In this document: positions 1 to 9,042 of the stretch, one piece after another
Position numbering within the stretch: the stretch's first letter is position 1
How the letters are laid out: every line of letters starts with the position of its first letter
From: Fen-1254 sp963769605
Lineage (GTDB): Bacteria > Bacteroidota > Ignavibacteria > UBA10030
Length of the DNA stretch: 64,000 nucleotides
Assembly: GCA_963769605.1 (NCBI GenBank)
Contig: CAVYML010000003.1
Span: 868,001 to 932,000, forward strand
Direction of reading: 5' to 3'
Translations under genes and position numbers: made by a program
The notes under the pieces: model-generated
Told to the model about the DNA's origin: nothing
Database searches by the model: none
The model's input: the letters and a program-made list of their open reading frames with translations, nothing else

Positions 1-1
1 A

Positions 2-1390
2 GGTCGAAGCGGTGTGATCAATATTCTGGATCAGGACAACCGTATTCTCACAAAGTACGATGTACCGTACGGCGCGACGCTCTTAATGCGCGAGGGAGCA
101 AAAGTCTCCAAGGGTGAAATGATCTACGATTGGGATCCTTATAACGCCGTGATTGTCTCCGAACATGGAGGTACGGTGCAGTATGTCGATATGAAAGAAA
201 ATCTCACCTACCGTGAAGAGTCGGACGAGCAAACGGGCCACATTCAAAAAGTGGTTATCGACAGCCGCGACAAAACGCTGGTTCCAGGTATTGCTATAAT
301 CAATGCGAAAGGTCAGAAAGTCGCATCGTATCCGGTCCCGACACGCGCACATTTGAGCGTCGATGACGGAGAAACGATTCAGCCCGGTTCAATTCTCGTA
401 AAAATTCCGCGTGATATCGGGAAGACGCGCGATATTACGGGCGGCCTGCCCCGTGTGACGGAGCTTTTCGAAGCACGGCATCCGAGCGATCCTGCCGTTG
501 TCGGCGAAATCGACGGCATCGTTTCCATTGGTCAAACGAAACGCGGTTCGCGTGAAATTTTTATTCAAAGTCACGATGGACAGGACAAGCGAACATATCT
601 GATTCCCCTCGGCAAACACCTCTTGATTCAAGAAGGAGATGTCATCCGTGCGGGCGAACGGCTTTGCGCCGGCGCCATCGATCCGCATGATATTCTGCGT
701 ATCAAGGGTACAACTGCAGTGCAGGAATATCTCGTGAATGAAATTCAGGAAGTGTACCGCATGCAAGGCGTGAAAATCAACGATAAGCATATAGAAGTGA
801 TTGTCCGCCAGATGATGCAAAAAGTCCGCATTGTCGATCAGGGCGATACGAAATATCTGGAAGGCGATCATATTGATAAGAGCAAATTGCACGACGAAAA
901 TGAATCGTTGATTGAAAAAGTTGTTGTCACGAGCAAAGGCGATTCTAAATTTAAAAATTTGCAAGTCATACCCCGCAAAACAGAGCGTGAGGTGAATATC
1001 GATCTGAAGAAGAAGAACAAGAAAATCATCGAATTCCGCGACTCTTTGCCTGCGACTTCGGAGCCGATTTTATTGGGTATAACGCAGGCTTCGCTGACGA
1101 CGGATAGCTGGATTTCCGCAGCTTCATTCCAGGAAACTACAAAGGTTCTTACGGATGCAGCTATTGAAGCAAAGCTGGATTATCTCCTCGGTTTGAAAGA
1201 AAACGTTATCATGGGACATCTCATTCCAGCCGGTACCGGCCAGAAGAAGTACCGGGATATCATCGTTCTATCTCCTGAAGCGCTTCTTGAAGAGCCGCGG
1301 GAAACTGTTGAAGTTGAAGCTGAAGGGCCGACTATGGAAAACGAAGAGGAGCCTAAAAAGACGAAGAAGAAAACGAAGGTAGCTTTGTAG
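2..1390 (+). CDS. rpoC: RNA polymerase beta' subunit, C-terminal part (partial at window start)
   Basis: This is the 3' end of rpoC; the frame is already open at base 2, so the true start lies outside the window. The product is the beta' subunit of RNA polymerase. Near fragment residue 146 the conserved GGLPRVTELFEAR stretch is visible. Near residue 358 the C-terminal clamp motif TQASLTTDSWISAASFQETT follows, and then the GLKENVIMGHLIPAGTG element typical of the subunit's end. The protein ends in a low-complexity tail rich in Glu and then Lys. Upstream rpoB is expected but not visible. The next genes are rpsL-rpsG-fusA-tuf, the usual bacterial order, but they have their own promoter about 50 bp after this stop codon. 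Confidence 0.97.
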   Translation, partial: GRSGVINILDQDNRILTKYDVPYGATLLMREGAKVSKGEMIYDWDPYNAVIVSEHGGTVQYVDMKENLTYREESDEQTGHIQKVVIDSRDKTLVPGIAIINAKGQKVASYPVPTRAHLSVDDGETIQPGSILVKIPRDIGKTRDITGGLPRVTELFEARHPSDPAVVGEIDGIVSIGQTKRGSREIFIQSHDGQDKRTYLIPLGKHLLIQEGDVIRAGERLCAGAIDPHDILRIKGTTAVQEYLVNEIQEVYRMQGVKINDKHIEVIVRQMMQKVRIVDQGDTKYLEGDHIDKSKLHDENESLIEKVVVTSKGDSKFKNLQVIPRKTEREVNIDLKKKNKKIIEFRDSLPATSEPILLGITQASLTTDSWISAASFQETTKVLTDAAIEAKLDYLLGLKENVIMGHLIPAGTGQKKYRDIIVLSPEALLEEPRETVEVEAEGPTMENEEEPKKTKKKTKVAL

Positions 1391-1437
1391 GGAATGAAGA
1401 GCGTGTTGAAATCTTTTAGCAATAGATAAAATCTATA

Positions 1438-1466
1438 TTGACTTACTGAAGAGATTTTATTATATT
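1438..1466 (+). promoter_or_regulatory. Promoter of the str operon (rpsL)
   Basis: TTGACT at 1438-1443 and TATATT at 1461-1466 are separated by exactly 17 bp, a good vegetative sigma-70-type promoter in the rpoC-rpsL gap. A start point near 1473 is inferred. A short perfect hairpin (CTTCAA 1473-1478 / TTGAAG 1483-1488) would then form the very 5' end of the mRNA. Confidence 0.7.
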
Positions 1467-1512
1467 TCAAAGCTTCAATTCATTGAAGATGTTTTATTAT
1501 GGAGTATGAGCG

Positions 1513-1887
1513 TTGCCAACGATTAATCAATTAATACGAACGAGCCGGGAAAAGAGTAAATGGAAGAGCAAATCTCCGGCGCTCAGCGGAAATCCTCAGA
1601 AGCGGGGTGTATGCACGAGGGTCTATACGACGACCCCCAAGAAACCGAATTCCGCGCTTCGTAAAGTAGCGCGTGTTCGTCTGACAAACGGAATCGAAGT
1701 GACGGCGTACATACCCGGCGAAGGCCACAACCTTCAGGAACACTCCATCGTGTTGATCCGAGGCGGAAGAGTGAAAGATCTTCCTGGCGTTCGTTATCAT
1801 ATTATTCGCGGCACACTTGATACTCAAGGTGTACAAGATCGTAAACAAGCACGCTCCAAGTACGGGGCAAAGAAACCTAAGCAATAA
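1513..1887 (+). CDS. rpsL: 30S ribosomal protein S12
   Basis: S12 is the decoding-centre protein of the small subunit. The start is a TTG; MPTINQLIR is the family's standard N-terminus and GGAG at 1501-1504 lies 8 nt upstream. At 124 residues it has full family length. The KKPNSALRK loop (residues 43-51) and RVKDLPGVRYH (86-96) are intact. The lysines at 43 and 88, at which mutations give streptomycin resistance in other bacteria, are wild type; Asp89 is the residue modified by RimO in other species. It is first gene of the str operon, 8 nt ahead of rpsG. Confidence 0.98.
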   Translation: MPTINQLIRTSREKSKWKSKSPALSGNPQKRGVCTRVYTTTPKKPNSALRKVARVRLTNGIEVTAYIPGEGHNLQEHSIVLIRGGRVKDLPGVRYHIIRGTLDTQGVQDRKQARSKYGAKKPKQ

Positions 1888-1895
1888 GCAAATCG

Positions 1896-2363
1896 ATGAG
1901 AAAAAAACGAGCAACAAAGCGACGTGTTATTACAGATCCGAAATTCAACGATGCCTTGGTTTCCCGGTTCATCAATAGTCTTTTGTTGAGCGGGAAAAAA
2001 CATACGGCACGAGGGATCCTTTACACCGCGATGGATCAAATCGGTGCGAAGACGGAAAAAAATCCTTTGGATGTTTTCCGCAAGGCAATGGATAACGCCT
2101 CGCCGTTGATTGAAGTTCGAGCTCGTCGTGTCGGCGGTGCTACATATCAAGTTCCTACAGAAGTTCGCCACGAGCGGCGAACCGCTCTTGCAATCCGTTG
2201 GCTTATTACGTACGCCAAAGCACGCTCGGAAAAATCGATGGCGCAAAAGCTTGCAGCAGAATTACTCGCTGCCGCTGCCGGTGAGGGTGGAGCTATTAAG
2301 AAAAAAGACGATGTCCACCGCATGGCGGAAGCAAACAAGGCTTTTGCACATTACAAGTGGTAA
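1896..2363 (+). CDS. rpsG: 30S ribosomal protein S7
   Basis: S7 nucleates assembly of the 30S head and contacts the E-site tRNA. The 155 residues match the family. The basic N-terminus (MRKKRATKRR) and the block VRARRVGGATYQVPTEV followed by RTALAIRWLI are classic S7 signatures. It lies 8 nt after rpsL and is followed by an 89-nt gap before fusA. In E. coli S7 represses its own operon, but I could not recognise that structure here. Confidence 0.98.
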   Translation: MRKKRATKRRVITDPKFNDALVSRFINSLLLSGKKHTARGILYTAMDQIGAKTEKNPLDVFRKAMDNASPLIEVRARRVGGATYQVPTEVRHERRTALAIRWLITYAKARSEKSMAQKLAAELLAAAAGEGGAIKKKDDVHRMAEANKAFAHYKW

Positions 2364-2452
2364 TAAAAAGTTTGTCGCGCTCATCCTTTCTTTCGTAAAG
2401 GGTAGTGTACATCTATTGGTTTAGTCGATAAAGGCAGGTAGAACGGCGATTT

Positions 2453-4555
2453 ATGCCCAGAGAGTATTCTTTAGAAAAAACGAGAAATATCGGCATCATG
2501 GCTCACATCGATGCCGGAAAAACAACGACGACGGAGCGTATTCTGTTTTACACGGGAAAACTTCATCGAATCGGTGAAGTGCATGACGGCGCTGCGACCA
2601 TGGATTGGATGGAGCAGGAAAAGGAGCGCGGTATTACAATTACCAGCGCTGCGACAACGTGCTACTGGCGTCAGAATCGCATCAATATTATTGACACTCC
2701 TGGCCATGTCGATTTTACGATCGAGGTTGAGCGCTCACTGCGGGTTCTCGATGGCGCTGTTGCGTTGTTCTGCTCTGTCGGCGGTGTAGAACCACAGTCG
2801 GAAACGGTTTGGCGTCAGGCGGATAAATACGGTGTTCCGCGTATTGCATTCGTAAATAAAATGGATCGTGCCGGTGCGGACTTCCTCGGCGTCGTGCAGA
2901 TGATGAAATCACGTCTCTCGGCAAATGCTGTTCCCGTGCAATTGCCGGTAGGCGAGGGCGAGATGTTTGCCGGCCTTATCGATCTTATTACGATGAAAGC
3001 CAGAATGTACAATGATCAGAACCAGGGTTTGACATGGGAAGAGATTGAGATTCCGGAAAAACTTCGCGCGCGTGCCAACGAATACCGCATAAAGATGCTC
3101 GAAGCGGTTGCCGACGAAGACGATACGCTTCTTGAAAATTATCTCGAAGGAAAAGAAATTTCACCGGAAGAGGTTCGTACGGTACTCCGGCGTGCAACGA
3201 TCAAAGCAAGCATCGTTCCGGTGCTGTGCGGTTCTTCTTTTAAAAATAAAGGCGTGCAGCAGTTGATGGATTCCGTGGTGGATTTTTTACCGTCACCGCT
3301 CGATACCAACAAAGGCGAAGTGCACGGGCATCACCCGCACCGCCACGACGATGTGATCCGTATGGTAAGCGATTCGGAAAAGTTTACGGCGCTTGCCTTT
3401 AAAATAATGAGCGATCCTTTTGTAGGGCGGTTGACATACTTCCGTGTTTATGCAGGAACGTTATCGTCGGGCTCTTATGTCTATAATGTAAATACCGACA
3501 GAAAAGAACGCATCGCGCGTATTCTGCGAATGCATGCAAATCATCGGGAAGAAGTCGAGCAGGCATTCACCGGCGATATCGTTGCGGCAATCGGTTTGAA
3601 GCAAACGCGTACCGGAGATACATTGACTATTGAAGATGATCCGATCGTGCTCGAACGGATGGTTTTTCCGGATCCTGTTATCGATGTTGCGATCGAACCG
3701 AAGACAAAAGTGGATCAGGAAAAAATGGGTGAAGCATTGCAGCGCTTAGCCGAAGAAGATCCGACGTTTCGTGTGTCCACAAACCAGGAAACCGGGCAGA
3801 CAATTATCAGCGGGATGGGTGAGCTGCACCTCGAAATTATTATCGACCGTATGCGGCGTGAATTCAAGGTCGAGGCCAATGTGGGCAAACCGCAAGTCGC
3901 ATACAAAGAGACCATCACGAAGAAAGTAACGGCAGAAGGTAAGTTTGTGCGTCAATCCGGCGGTCGAGGCCAATACGGCGATGTTTGGATCGATATCGAG
4001 CCGAATGAAAAAGGCAAAGGATTCGAATTTGAAAATGCGATTGTCGGCGGATCGGTTCCAAAGGAATACATCAAGCCGACTGAGCAGGGCATTATCGAAG
4101 CCATGCGTAATGGCGTGCTTGCAGGTTATCCCATCGAAGACGTCAAAGTTCGTTTGTTCGACGGCTCGTTCCACGCGGTAGACTCTTCGGAAATGGCATT
4201 TAAAATTGCCGGCTCAATAGCGTTTCAAGATGCAGCAAAAAAAGCTTCTCCGGTTTTACTGGAACCAATTATGGCCGTCGAAGTTGTAACTCCGGAAGAA
4301 TATCTGGGTGATGTCATAGGCGATTTAAATTCCCGCCGGGGTAAAATCGAAGGGATGAATTCGAGAAAAGATGTGCAGGTTGTCAAAGCGTTTGTCCCGT
4401 TATCGGAAATGTTCGGATATGCCACTGCAATGCGTTCGATGACCCAGGGGCGTGCACTCTATACGATGCAGTTTTCACATTATGACCATACGCCGCGCAC
4501 GATCGCTGAAGAGATTATTGAAAAGGTGCGCGGAAAAAGTTTAGCTCTAGCATAA
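2453..4555 (+). CDS. fusA: Translation elongation factor G
   Basis: EF-G is the GTPase that drives translocation and, with RRF, ribosome recycling. The G motifs are intact: AHIDAGKTT (17-25), DTPGH (81-85) and NKMD (135-138). All five domains are present over 700 residues, the normal length. One oddity is a short histidine-rich segment (HGHHPHRHDD, 291-300) just after the G domain and before domain II. This is the canonical fusA because it sits between rpsG and tuf; a divergent paralogue lies at 39356-41464. Confidence 0.98.
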   Translation: MPREYSLEKTRNIGIMAHIDAGKTTTTERILFYTGKLHRIGEVHDGAATMDWMEQEKERGITITSAATTCYWRQNRINIIDTPGHVDFTIEVERSLRVLDGAVALFCSVGGVEPQSETVWRQADKYGVPRIAFVNKMDRAGADFLGVVQMMKSRLSANAVPVQLPVGEGEMFAGLIDLITMKARMYNDQNQGLTWEEIEIPEKLRARANEYRIKMLEAVADEDDTLLENYLEGKEISPEEVRTVLRRATIKASIVPVLCGSSFKNKGVQQLMDSVVDFLPSPLDTNKGEVHGHHPHRHDDVIRMVSDSEKFTALAFKIMSDPFVGRLTYFRVYAGTLSSGSYVYNVNTDRKERIARILRMHANHREEVEQAFTGDIVAAIGLKQTRTGDTLTIEDDPIVLERMVFPDPVIDVAIEPKTKVDQEKMGEALQRLAEEDPTFRVSTNQETGQTIISGMGELHLEIIIDRMRREFKVEANVGKPQVAYKETITKKVTAEGKFVRQSGGRGQYGDVWIDIEPNEKGKGFEFENAIVGGSVPKEYIKPTEQGIIEAMRNGVLAGYPIEDVKVRLFDGSFHAVDSSEMAFKIAGSIAFQDAAKKASPVLLEPIMAVEVVTPEEYLGDVIGDLNSRRGKIEGMNSRKDVQVVKAFVPLSEMFGYATAMRSMTQGRALYTMQFSHYDHTPRTIAEEIIEKVRGKSLALA

Positions 4556-4596
4556 GTTTTTCATCGGGACTTACCCTAACATTAAGGAGACCAACA

Positions 4597-5808
4597 ATGG
4601 CAAAGGAAAAATTTGATCGCAGTAAGCCGCATGTAAACGTTGGCACCATTGGTCATGTCGACCATGGAAAGACGACATTGACTGCAGCAATTACGATGGT
4701 TTTGGCAAAAAAAGGTTTATCGCAGGTGCGCACGTTCGATTCTATCGACAACGCTCCTGAAGAGAAAGCTCGCGGCATAACGATTAATACTGCGCACGTC
4801 GAATATTCGACAGAAAAGCGCCACTATGCGCACGTTGACTGCCCGGGTCACGCCGATTATATCAAGAATATGATTACCGGCGCGGCGCAGATGGACGGTG
4901 CGATCCTTGTCGTTGCAGCAACGGACGGACCGATGCCGCAAACGCGCGAGCACATCCTCCTTGCTCACCAGGTGAATGTTCCGAAGATTGTCGTGTTCAT
5001 GAATAAGTGCGACGCGGTTGATGATCCGGAGTTGCTGGATCTCGTCGAACTCGAAGTCCGCGATCTTTTGAAGAAGAACGATTTCCCCGGCGATGAAATA
5101 CCTATTATCCGCGGTTCGGCGCTCAAAGCTATGGAGGCAGCGATGCGGCCGGATATTAAGCCCGATGATCCAGCATTCAAGTGTATTATGGATTTGATGA
5201 ATGCGGTCGATTCGTATATTCAAATGCCGAAGCGCGATTCTGATCGTCCCTTCTTGATGCCTGTCGAAGATGTCTTCTCAATTACAGGACGCGGTACGGT
5301 CGGTACGGGTCGTGTTGAACGCGGCAAGGCAAAGGTCGGCGATGAAGTTGAGGTCATCGGACTCGGCGCTCATAAGAAAACGGTTATCACCGGTACAGAA
5401 ATGTTCCGTAAGGAGCTCGACGAAGTCGTTGCAGGCGATAATGCGGGATTGCTCTTGCGCGGAGTTGAAAAAAACGAACTTGAGCGCGGTATGGTTATTG
5501 CGAAACCCGGCTCAATTACACCGCATACAAAATTTACGGCACAGATATATGTTTTGAAGAAAGAGGAAGGCGGACGTCATACTCCGTTCCTGACCGGTTA
5601 CCGGCCTCAGTTCTATTTCCGTACTACGGACGTGACAGGAGTCGCGACCTTGCCCAGCGGTGTAGAGATGGTTATGCCGGGCGATAACCTCGATGCGATC
5701 AATATAGAATTGATTTCTCCGATCGCAATGGAGGAAGGACAGCGTTTTGCGGTTCGCGAAGGCGGACGTACGGTCGGTGCCGGTGTTGTTGTAAAGATTA
5801 TTCAATAA
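4597..5808 (+). CDS. tuf: Translation elongation factor Tu
   Basis: EF-Tu delivers aminoacyl-tRNA to the ribosome. The motifs are GHVDHGKTT (19-27), DCPGH (81-85) with the catalytic His85, and NKCD (136-139). The three domains span 403 residues. The start ATG follows AAGGAG at 4584-4589. It is last gene of the str operon. A strong hairpin separates it from rpsJ, but no typical U-tract follows, so read-through into the S10 cluster is likely. Confidence 0.98.
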   Translation: MAKEKFDRSKPHVNVGTIGHVDHGKTTLTAAITMVLAKKGLSQVRTFDSIDNAPEEKARGITINTAHVEYSTEKRHYAHVDCPGHADYIKNMITGAAQMDGAILVVAATDGPMPQTREHILLAHQVNVPKIVVFMNKCDAVDDPELLDLVELEVRDLLKKNDFPGDEIPIIRGSALKAMEAAMRPDIKPDDPAFKCIMDLMNAVDSYIQMPKRDSDRPFLMPVEDVFSITGRGTVGTGRVERGKAKVGDEVEVIGLGAHKKTVITGTEMFRKELDEVVAGDNAGLLLRGVEKNELERGMVIAKPGSITPHTKFTAQIYVLKKEEGGRHTPFLTGYRPQFYFRTTDVTGVATLPSGVEMVMPGDNLDAINIELISPIAMEEGQRFAVREGGRTVGAGVVVKIIQ

Positions 5809-5821
5809 GTGCATTCATGAT

Positions 5822-5849
5822 TTCCGCTCCTGAAGTTTCGGGAGCGGAA
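5822..5849 (+). terminator. Stem-loop between tuf and rpsJ
   Basis: TTCCGCTCC (5822-5830) pairs perfectly with GGAGCGGAA (5841-5849), and the stem can extend inward. The following bases (TAAATTGC) are not a U-tract, so this is a weak terminator, an RNA-processing site or an attenuator rather than a clear end of transcription. Confidence 0.5.
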
Positions 5850-5871
5850 TAAATTGCTTAAGGAGATATCC

Positions 5872-6180
5872 TTGGCTGGCCAAAAGATTAGAATAAAATT
5901 GAAATCGTTCGATCATAATCTGATCGACAAATCTGCAGAGAAGATTATCAAAACGGTGAAATCGACAGGTGCAATTGTGTCAGGACCAATTCCTTTGCCG
6001 ACCCGTCGTACCGTCTATACTGTCAATCGTTCACCGCACGTGGATAAAAAGTCCCGAGAACAATTTGAAACACGTTCGCACAAACGATTGATTGATATTC
6101 TGAACTCAACCAGCAAGACGGTTGATTCTCTTATGAAGTTGGAATTGCCCGCCGGGGTCGATGTTGAGATCAAGGTTTGA
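5872..6180 (+). CDS. rpsJ: 30S ribosomal protein S10
   Basis: S10 is a 30S head protein and also the NusB/NusG partner in antitermination. I place the start at TTG 5872 (MAGQKIRIKLKSFDH) because AAGGAG at 5860-5865 lies 6 nt upstream and the resulting 102 residues match the family. An in-frame TTG at 5854 would place the SD inside the gene. The conserved SGPIPLPTRR and RSPHVDKKSREQFE blocks are intact. It is first gene of the S10 cluster. Confidence 0.96.
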   Translation: MAGQKIRIKLKSFDHNLIDKSAEKIIKTVKSTGAIVSGPIPLPTRRTVYTVNRSPHVDKKSREQFETRSHKRLIDILNSTSKTVDSLMKLELPAGVDVEIKV

Positions 6181-6226
6181 CGGGAACGGATTGAACGAAA
6201 CGATTTTTTATTAAGGCTTTTTATTA

Positions 6227-6260
6227 TTGAGAGCGATCTGAGACTCCGTAACGCTCTCAA
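6227..6260 (+). promoter_or_regulatory. Stem-loop between rpsJ and rplC
   Basis: TTGAGAGCG (6227-6235) pairs perfectly with CGCTCTCAA (6252-6260) around a 16-nt loop, 23 nt before the rplC start. The 103-nt rpsJ-rplC gap is long for this cluster. The structure could be a ribosomal-protein binding site or a processing site; I cannot tell which. Confidence 0.45.
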
Positions 6261-6283
6261 AAGGATTACAAGGAGTATAGACA

Positions 6284-6907
6284 GTGAGTGGCATTTTAGG
6301 TAAAAAAATAGGCATGACAAGTCTGTTCGATGAGAACGGCGAGGCGATACCCTGCACCGTTATCGAAGCCGGCCCATGTTACGTCACGCAGGTCAAGACA
6401 AGAGACAGGGATGGATACAATGCCGTTCAGCTTGGTTTTGACGAAAAGAGGGCGCGACTCGTTACGAAATCGCTTAGAGAGCATTTTGCAAAGGCAAGCG
6501 TGAAGGCCGTACATCTCTTGCGTGAATTCAGCGAGTTTGATGCTGATGCATTGAAACGGGGCGATCAGGTGAACGTTTCGATCTTTGCGCAGGGCGATGT
6601 TGTCGACGTGACCGGAAAATCGAAAGGGCGAGGTTTTCAAGGTGTCGTCAAACGGCATCACTTCGGCGGTGTCGGAGGCACGACGCACGGTGCATCGGAT
6701 CGTGTAAGGGCGCCTGGATCGATCGGTGGAAGTTCGTACCCGTCGCGTGTGTTCAAGGGTATGCGGATGGGCGGCAGGATGGGTTTTTCCGATGTAACGG
6801 TCAAGAATTTGAGAGTGGTTAAAGTGATACCCGAGTCCAATATCATCATTGTGCGCGGTTCGGTGCCCGGTGCGATCAACGGATATCTTGAAATAATAAA
6901 ACGCTGA
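6284..6907 (+). CDS. rplC: 50S ribosomal protein L3
   Basis: L3 is an early-assembling 23S rRNA binder near the peptidyl transferase centre. The start is GTG 6284 behind AAGGAG (6269-6274). The N-terminus is the usual SGILGKKIGMTSLF. The extended loop with GVVKRHHFGG, RAPGSIGGSSYPSRV and GMRMGGRMG is intact. At 207 residues it has normal length. Canonical order, followed by rplD. Confidence 0.98.
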   Translation: MSGILGKKIGMTSLFDENGEAIPCTVIEAGPCYVTQVKTRDRDGYNAVQLGFDEKRARLVTKSLREHFAKASVKAVHLLREFSEFDADALKRGDQVNVSIFAQGDVVDVTGKSKGRGFQGVVKRHHFGGVGGTTHGASDRVRAPGSIGGSSYPSRVFKGMRMGGRMGFSDVTVKNLRVVKVIPESNIIIVRGSVPGAINGYLEIIKR

Positions 6908-6934
6908 CGGGCTTGCTCATAAGGGAATACGATA

Positions 6935-7564
6935 ATGCAGGTAGAAGTTTATAAAATAAATGGAACTCCGACAGGTGAGATGCTTGAACTGGATGCAAGT
7001 GTTTTCGGCATCGAACCGAACGATCATGCCATCTATATGGCAGTACGCAGTATTCAGGCGAACCAGCACCAAGGGACGCACAAGGTCAAACCGCGGAACG
7101 AAGTTCGCGGCGGTGGAAAGAAACCGTTCAAGCAAAAGAAAACCGGACGAGCGCGCGCAGGAACGACACGATCGCCATTGTGGGTCGGTGGCGGATCGAT
7201 CTTTGGTCCCCATCCGCACGATTACGTCGTGAGTATTCCGGCAAAAGTTCGCAAGCTGGCGCGAAAATCCGCCTTGAGCTATAAAGCCAAGGATGGAGCG
7301 GTTAAAGTTGTGGAAGATTTTTCCTTCGATACGGTAAAAACAAAACAGGTTTCGAAAGTGCTCAAAGCGTTTTCTCTCGACAATAAAAAGACTCTGCTTC
7401 TCACGAAGCAAACGGATCCGGTTATTTTTAAATCCGGACGCAATATCGCAAAACTGCGGATTTGTGAAGCGATCAAAGCTTCGACTTTCGATATTTTGAA
7501 CAGCAAAGTGCTCCTTATTCAAAAGAGCGCTGTGGATGTTCTCCAAAATTCATTGAAGAACTAG
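6935..7564 (+). CDS. rplD: 50S ribosomal protein L4
   Basis: L4 lines the exit tunnel; in E. coli it also regulates the S10 operon by attenuation. The extended tunnel loop is recognised by RGGGKKPFKQKKTGRAR followed by RSPLWVGGGSIFGP. At 209 residues it has normal length. It starts at ATG 6935 and its stop abuts rplW. No L4-type leader upstream of rpsJ was recognised. Confidence 0.97.
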   Translation: MQVEVYKINGTPTGEMLELDASVFGIEPNDHAIYMAVRSIQANQHQGTHKVKPRNEVRGGGKKPFKQKKTGRARAGTTRSPLWVGGGSIFGPHPHDYVVSIPAKVRKLARKSALSYKAKDGAVKVVEDFSFDTVKTKQVSKVLKAFSLDNKKTLLLTKQTDPVIFKSGRNIAKLRICEAIKASTFDILNSKVLLIQKSAVDVLQNSLKN

Positions 7565-7565
7565 G

Positions 7566-7865
7566 ATGGTTGGAATGGTAGGCATTCTTCTTCGGCCCAT
7601 TATTACGGAAAAAATGACCGCGCTCGGCGATGTCCGGCAATATGCGTTTGAAGTTTCTCTGACTTCGAATAAGATAGAGATCGGAAAAGCAGTCGAAAAA
7701 AAGTTCAACGTCACGGTGAACAGTGTACGCACGGTGCGTGTCAAAGGCAAACGCAAAACTCAATTAACTCGCCGCGGTCGTTTTGAAGGCTGGACAAAAA
7801 CATGGAAGAAAGCGATCGTGACCCTGAAAGAAGGGGATAAGATCGATTACTTCGGTAATGCTTGA
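7566..7865 (+). CDS. rplW: 50S ribosomal protein L23
   Basis: L23 sits at the tunnel exit and is the docking site for trigger factor and SRP. ILLRPIITEKM is the standard N-terminal motif and SVRTVRVKGK is also visible. Two in-frame ATGs are possible, 7566 and 7575. The second has the better SD (AGGA 7563-7566, 8 nt away) and gives the more usual N-terminus MVGILLRP, so the true start may be 7575. It is 99 or 96 residues long. The first ATG lies one base past the rplD stop. Confidence 0.95.
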   Translation: MVGMVGILLRPIITEKMTALGDVRQYAFEVSLTSNKIEIGKAVEKKFNVTVNSVRTVRVKGKRKTQLTRRGRFEGWTKTWKKAIVTLKEGDKIDYFGNA

Positions 7866-7886
7866 ACCTGAAAGTGTGAAGAGAAT

Positions 7887-8720
7887 ATGGCGATTCGAAA
7901 ATTAAGACCGATGACTCCTGCGACGAGATTTTATTCAATCTCGGCGTTTACGGAAGTGACCAAAGACAAGCCGGAAAAATCTTTGTTGAAACCCTTAAAA
8001 AAATCGGGCGGCAGAAATAATCTGGGACGTGTGACATCGCGTCATCGCGGCGGCGGGCATAAACGGATGTACCGCGTCATCGATTTTCTCCGCAGCAAGC
8101 ATGGTGTGGAAGCGACGGTCGCTGCAATTGAATACGATCCGAACCGATCGGCGCGCATCGCCCTTATACAATATCCGGACGGCGCCAAGAGCTATATTCT
8201 TGCACCGGATGGATTGAAGGTCGGAAACAAAATTTCCTCCGGGCCGGAAGCAGAAGTACAGATGGGCAATGCACTTCCGCTGCGCAGTATACCGGCAGGC
8301 ACGTTTGTGCATAACGTGGAACTGTCCCCGGGTAAGGGAGGGCAGCTCGGACGGAGCGCCGGTAATTCGCTGCAGGTGATGGCAAAAGAAGGCGAATGGA
8401 TTACGCTCAAGATGCCTTCCGGCGAAATTAGAAAGTTTCGCTCCGACTGTTATGCAACGATCGGAACGGTCAGCAATGCGGATCACGAAAATATCAGCCT
8501 TGGGAAAGCGGGCCGGTCTCGCTGGCTGGGAATACGTCCCCATTCACGCGGTATGGCAATGAATCCGGTCGATCATCCGATGGGCGGCGGCGAAGGACGG
8601 TCGAAATCCGGCGGCGGATGGCAGCATCCGGAATCGCCGTGGGGCAAATATGCAAAAGGTTTAAAAACGCGCAAGCGGAAAAATTCTTCAAATAAATATA
8701 TTGTTAAACGTCGAAAGTAA
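7887..8720 (+). CDS. rplB: 50S ribosomal protein L2
   Basis: L2 is a core 23S rRNA binder needed for subunit association and peptidyl transfer. The conserved TSRHRGGGHKRMYRVIDF and, near the C-terminus, AMNPVDHPMGGGEGR with its essential histidine are intact. At 277 residues it has full length. It starts with ATG 7887, 21 nt after rplW. Confidence 0.98.
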   Translation: MAIRKLRPMTPATRFYSISAFTEVTKDKPEKSLLKPLKKSGGRNNLGRVTSRHRGGGHKRMYRVIDFLRSKHGVEATVAAIEYDPNRSARIALIQYPDGAKSYILAPDGLKVGNKISSGPEAEVQMGNALPLRSIPAGTFVHNVELSPGKGGQLGRSAGNSLQVMAKEGEWITLKMPSGEIRKFRSDCYATIGTVSNADHENISLGKAGRSRWLGIRPHSRGMAMNPVDHPMGGGEGRSKSGGGWQHPESPWGKYAKGLKTRKRKNSSNKYIVKRRK

Positions 8721-8733
8721 TCGGTGAGCACGT

Positions 8734-9024
8734 ATGAGTCGATCGATTAAAAAAGGTCCCTATGTGGATCAAAAGCTTCAGGGAAAAATTGAAGCATTAA
8801 ATAAAACAAATCAAAAACGCATTGTTAAAACATGGTCGCGCTCAAGTACGATTATACCGGAGTTTGTCGGCCACACGTTTGCTGTGCACAACGGAAACAA
8901 GTTCATTCCGGTGTACATCCATGAAGCAATGGTCGGTCACAAGTTGGGCGAATTTGCTCCGACGCGTATTTTCCGCGCGCATCCGGGAATCAAAAGCGAA
9001 ACAACAACGACTGCGGCTGCGTAA
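8734..9024 (+). CDS. rpsS: 30S ribosomal protein S19
   Basis: S19 is a 30S head protein that pairs with S13. SRSIKKGPYVDQKL at the N-terminus and VHNGNKFIPVYIHEAMVGHK are diagnostic. At 96 residues it has normal length. It lies 13 nt after rplB, followed by rplV. Confidence 0.98.
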   Translation: MSRSIKKGPYVDQKLQGKIEALNKTNQKRIVKTWSRSSTIIPEFVGHTFAVHNGNKFIPVYIHEAMVGHKLGEFAPTRIFRAHPGIKSETTTTAAA

Positions 9025-9042
9025 TTTTGCCAGGAAAGAATT

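Noticed and set aside
389..964. Long open frame on the minus strand opposite rpoC; similar ones opposite many ribosomal genes (for example 9865-10503, 15101-15772)
   Set aside because: They mirror codon bias of the plus-strand gene, have no SD or recognisable protein features, and lie wholly within certain genes.
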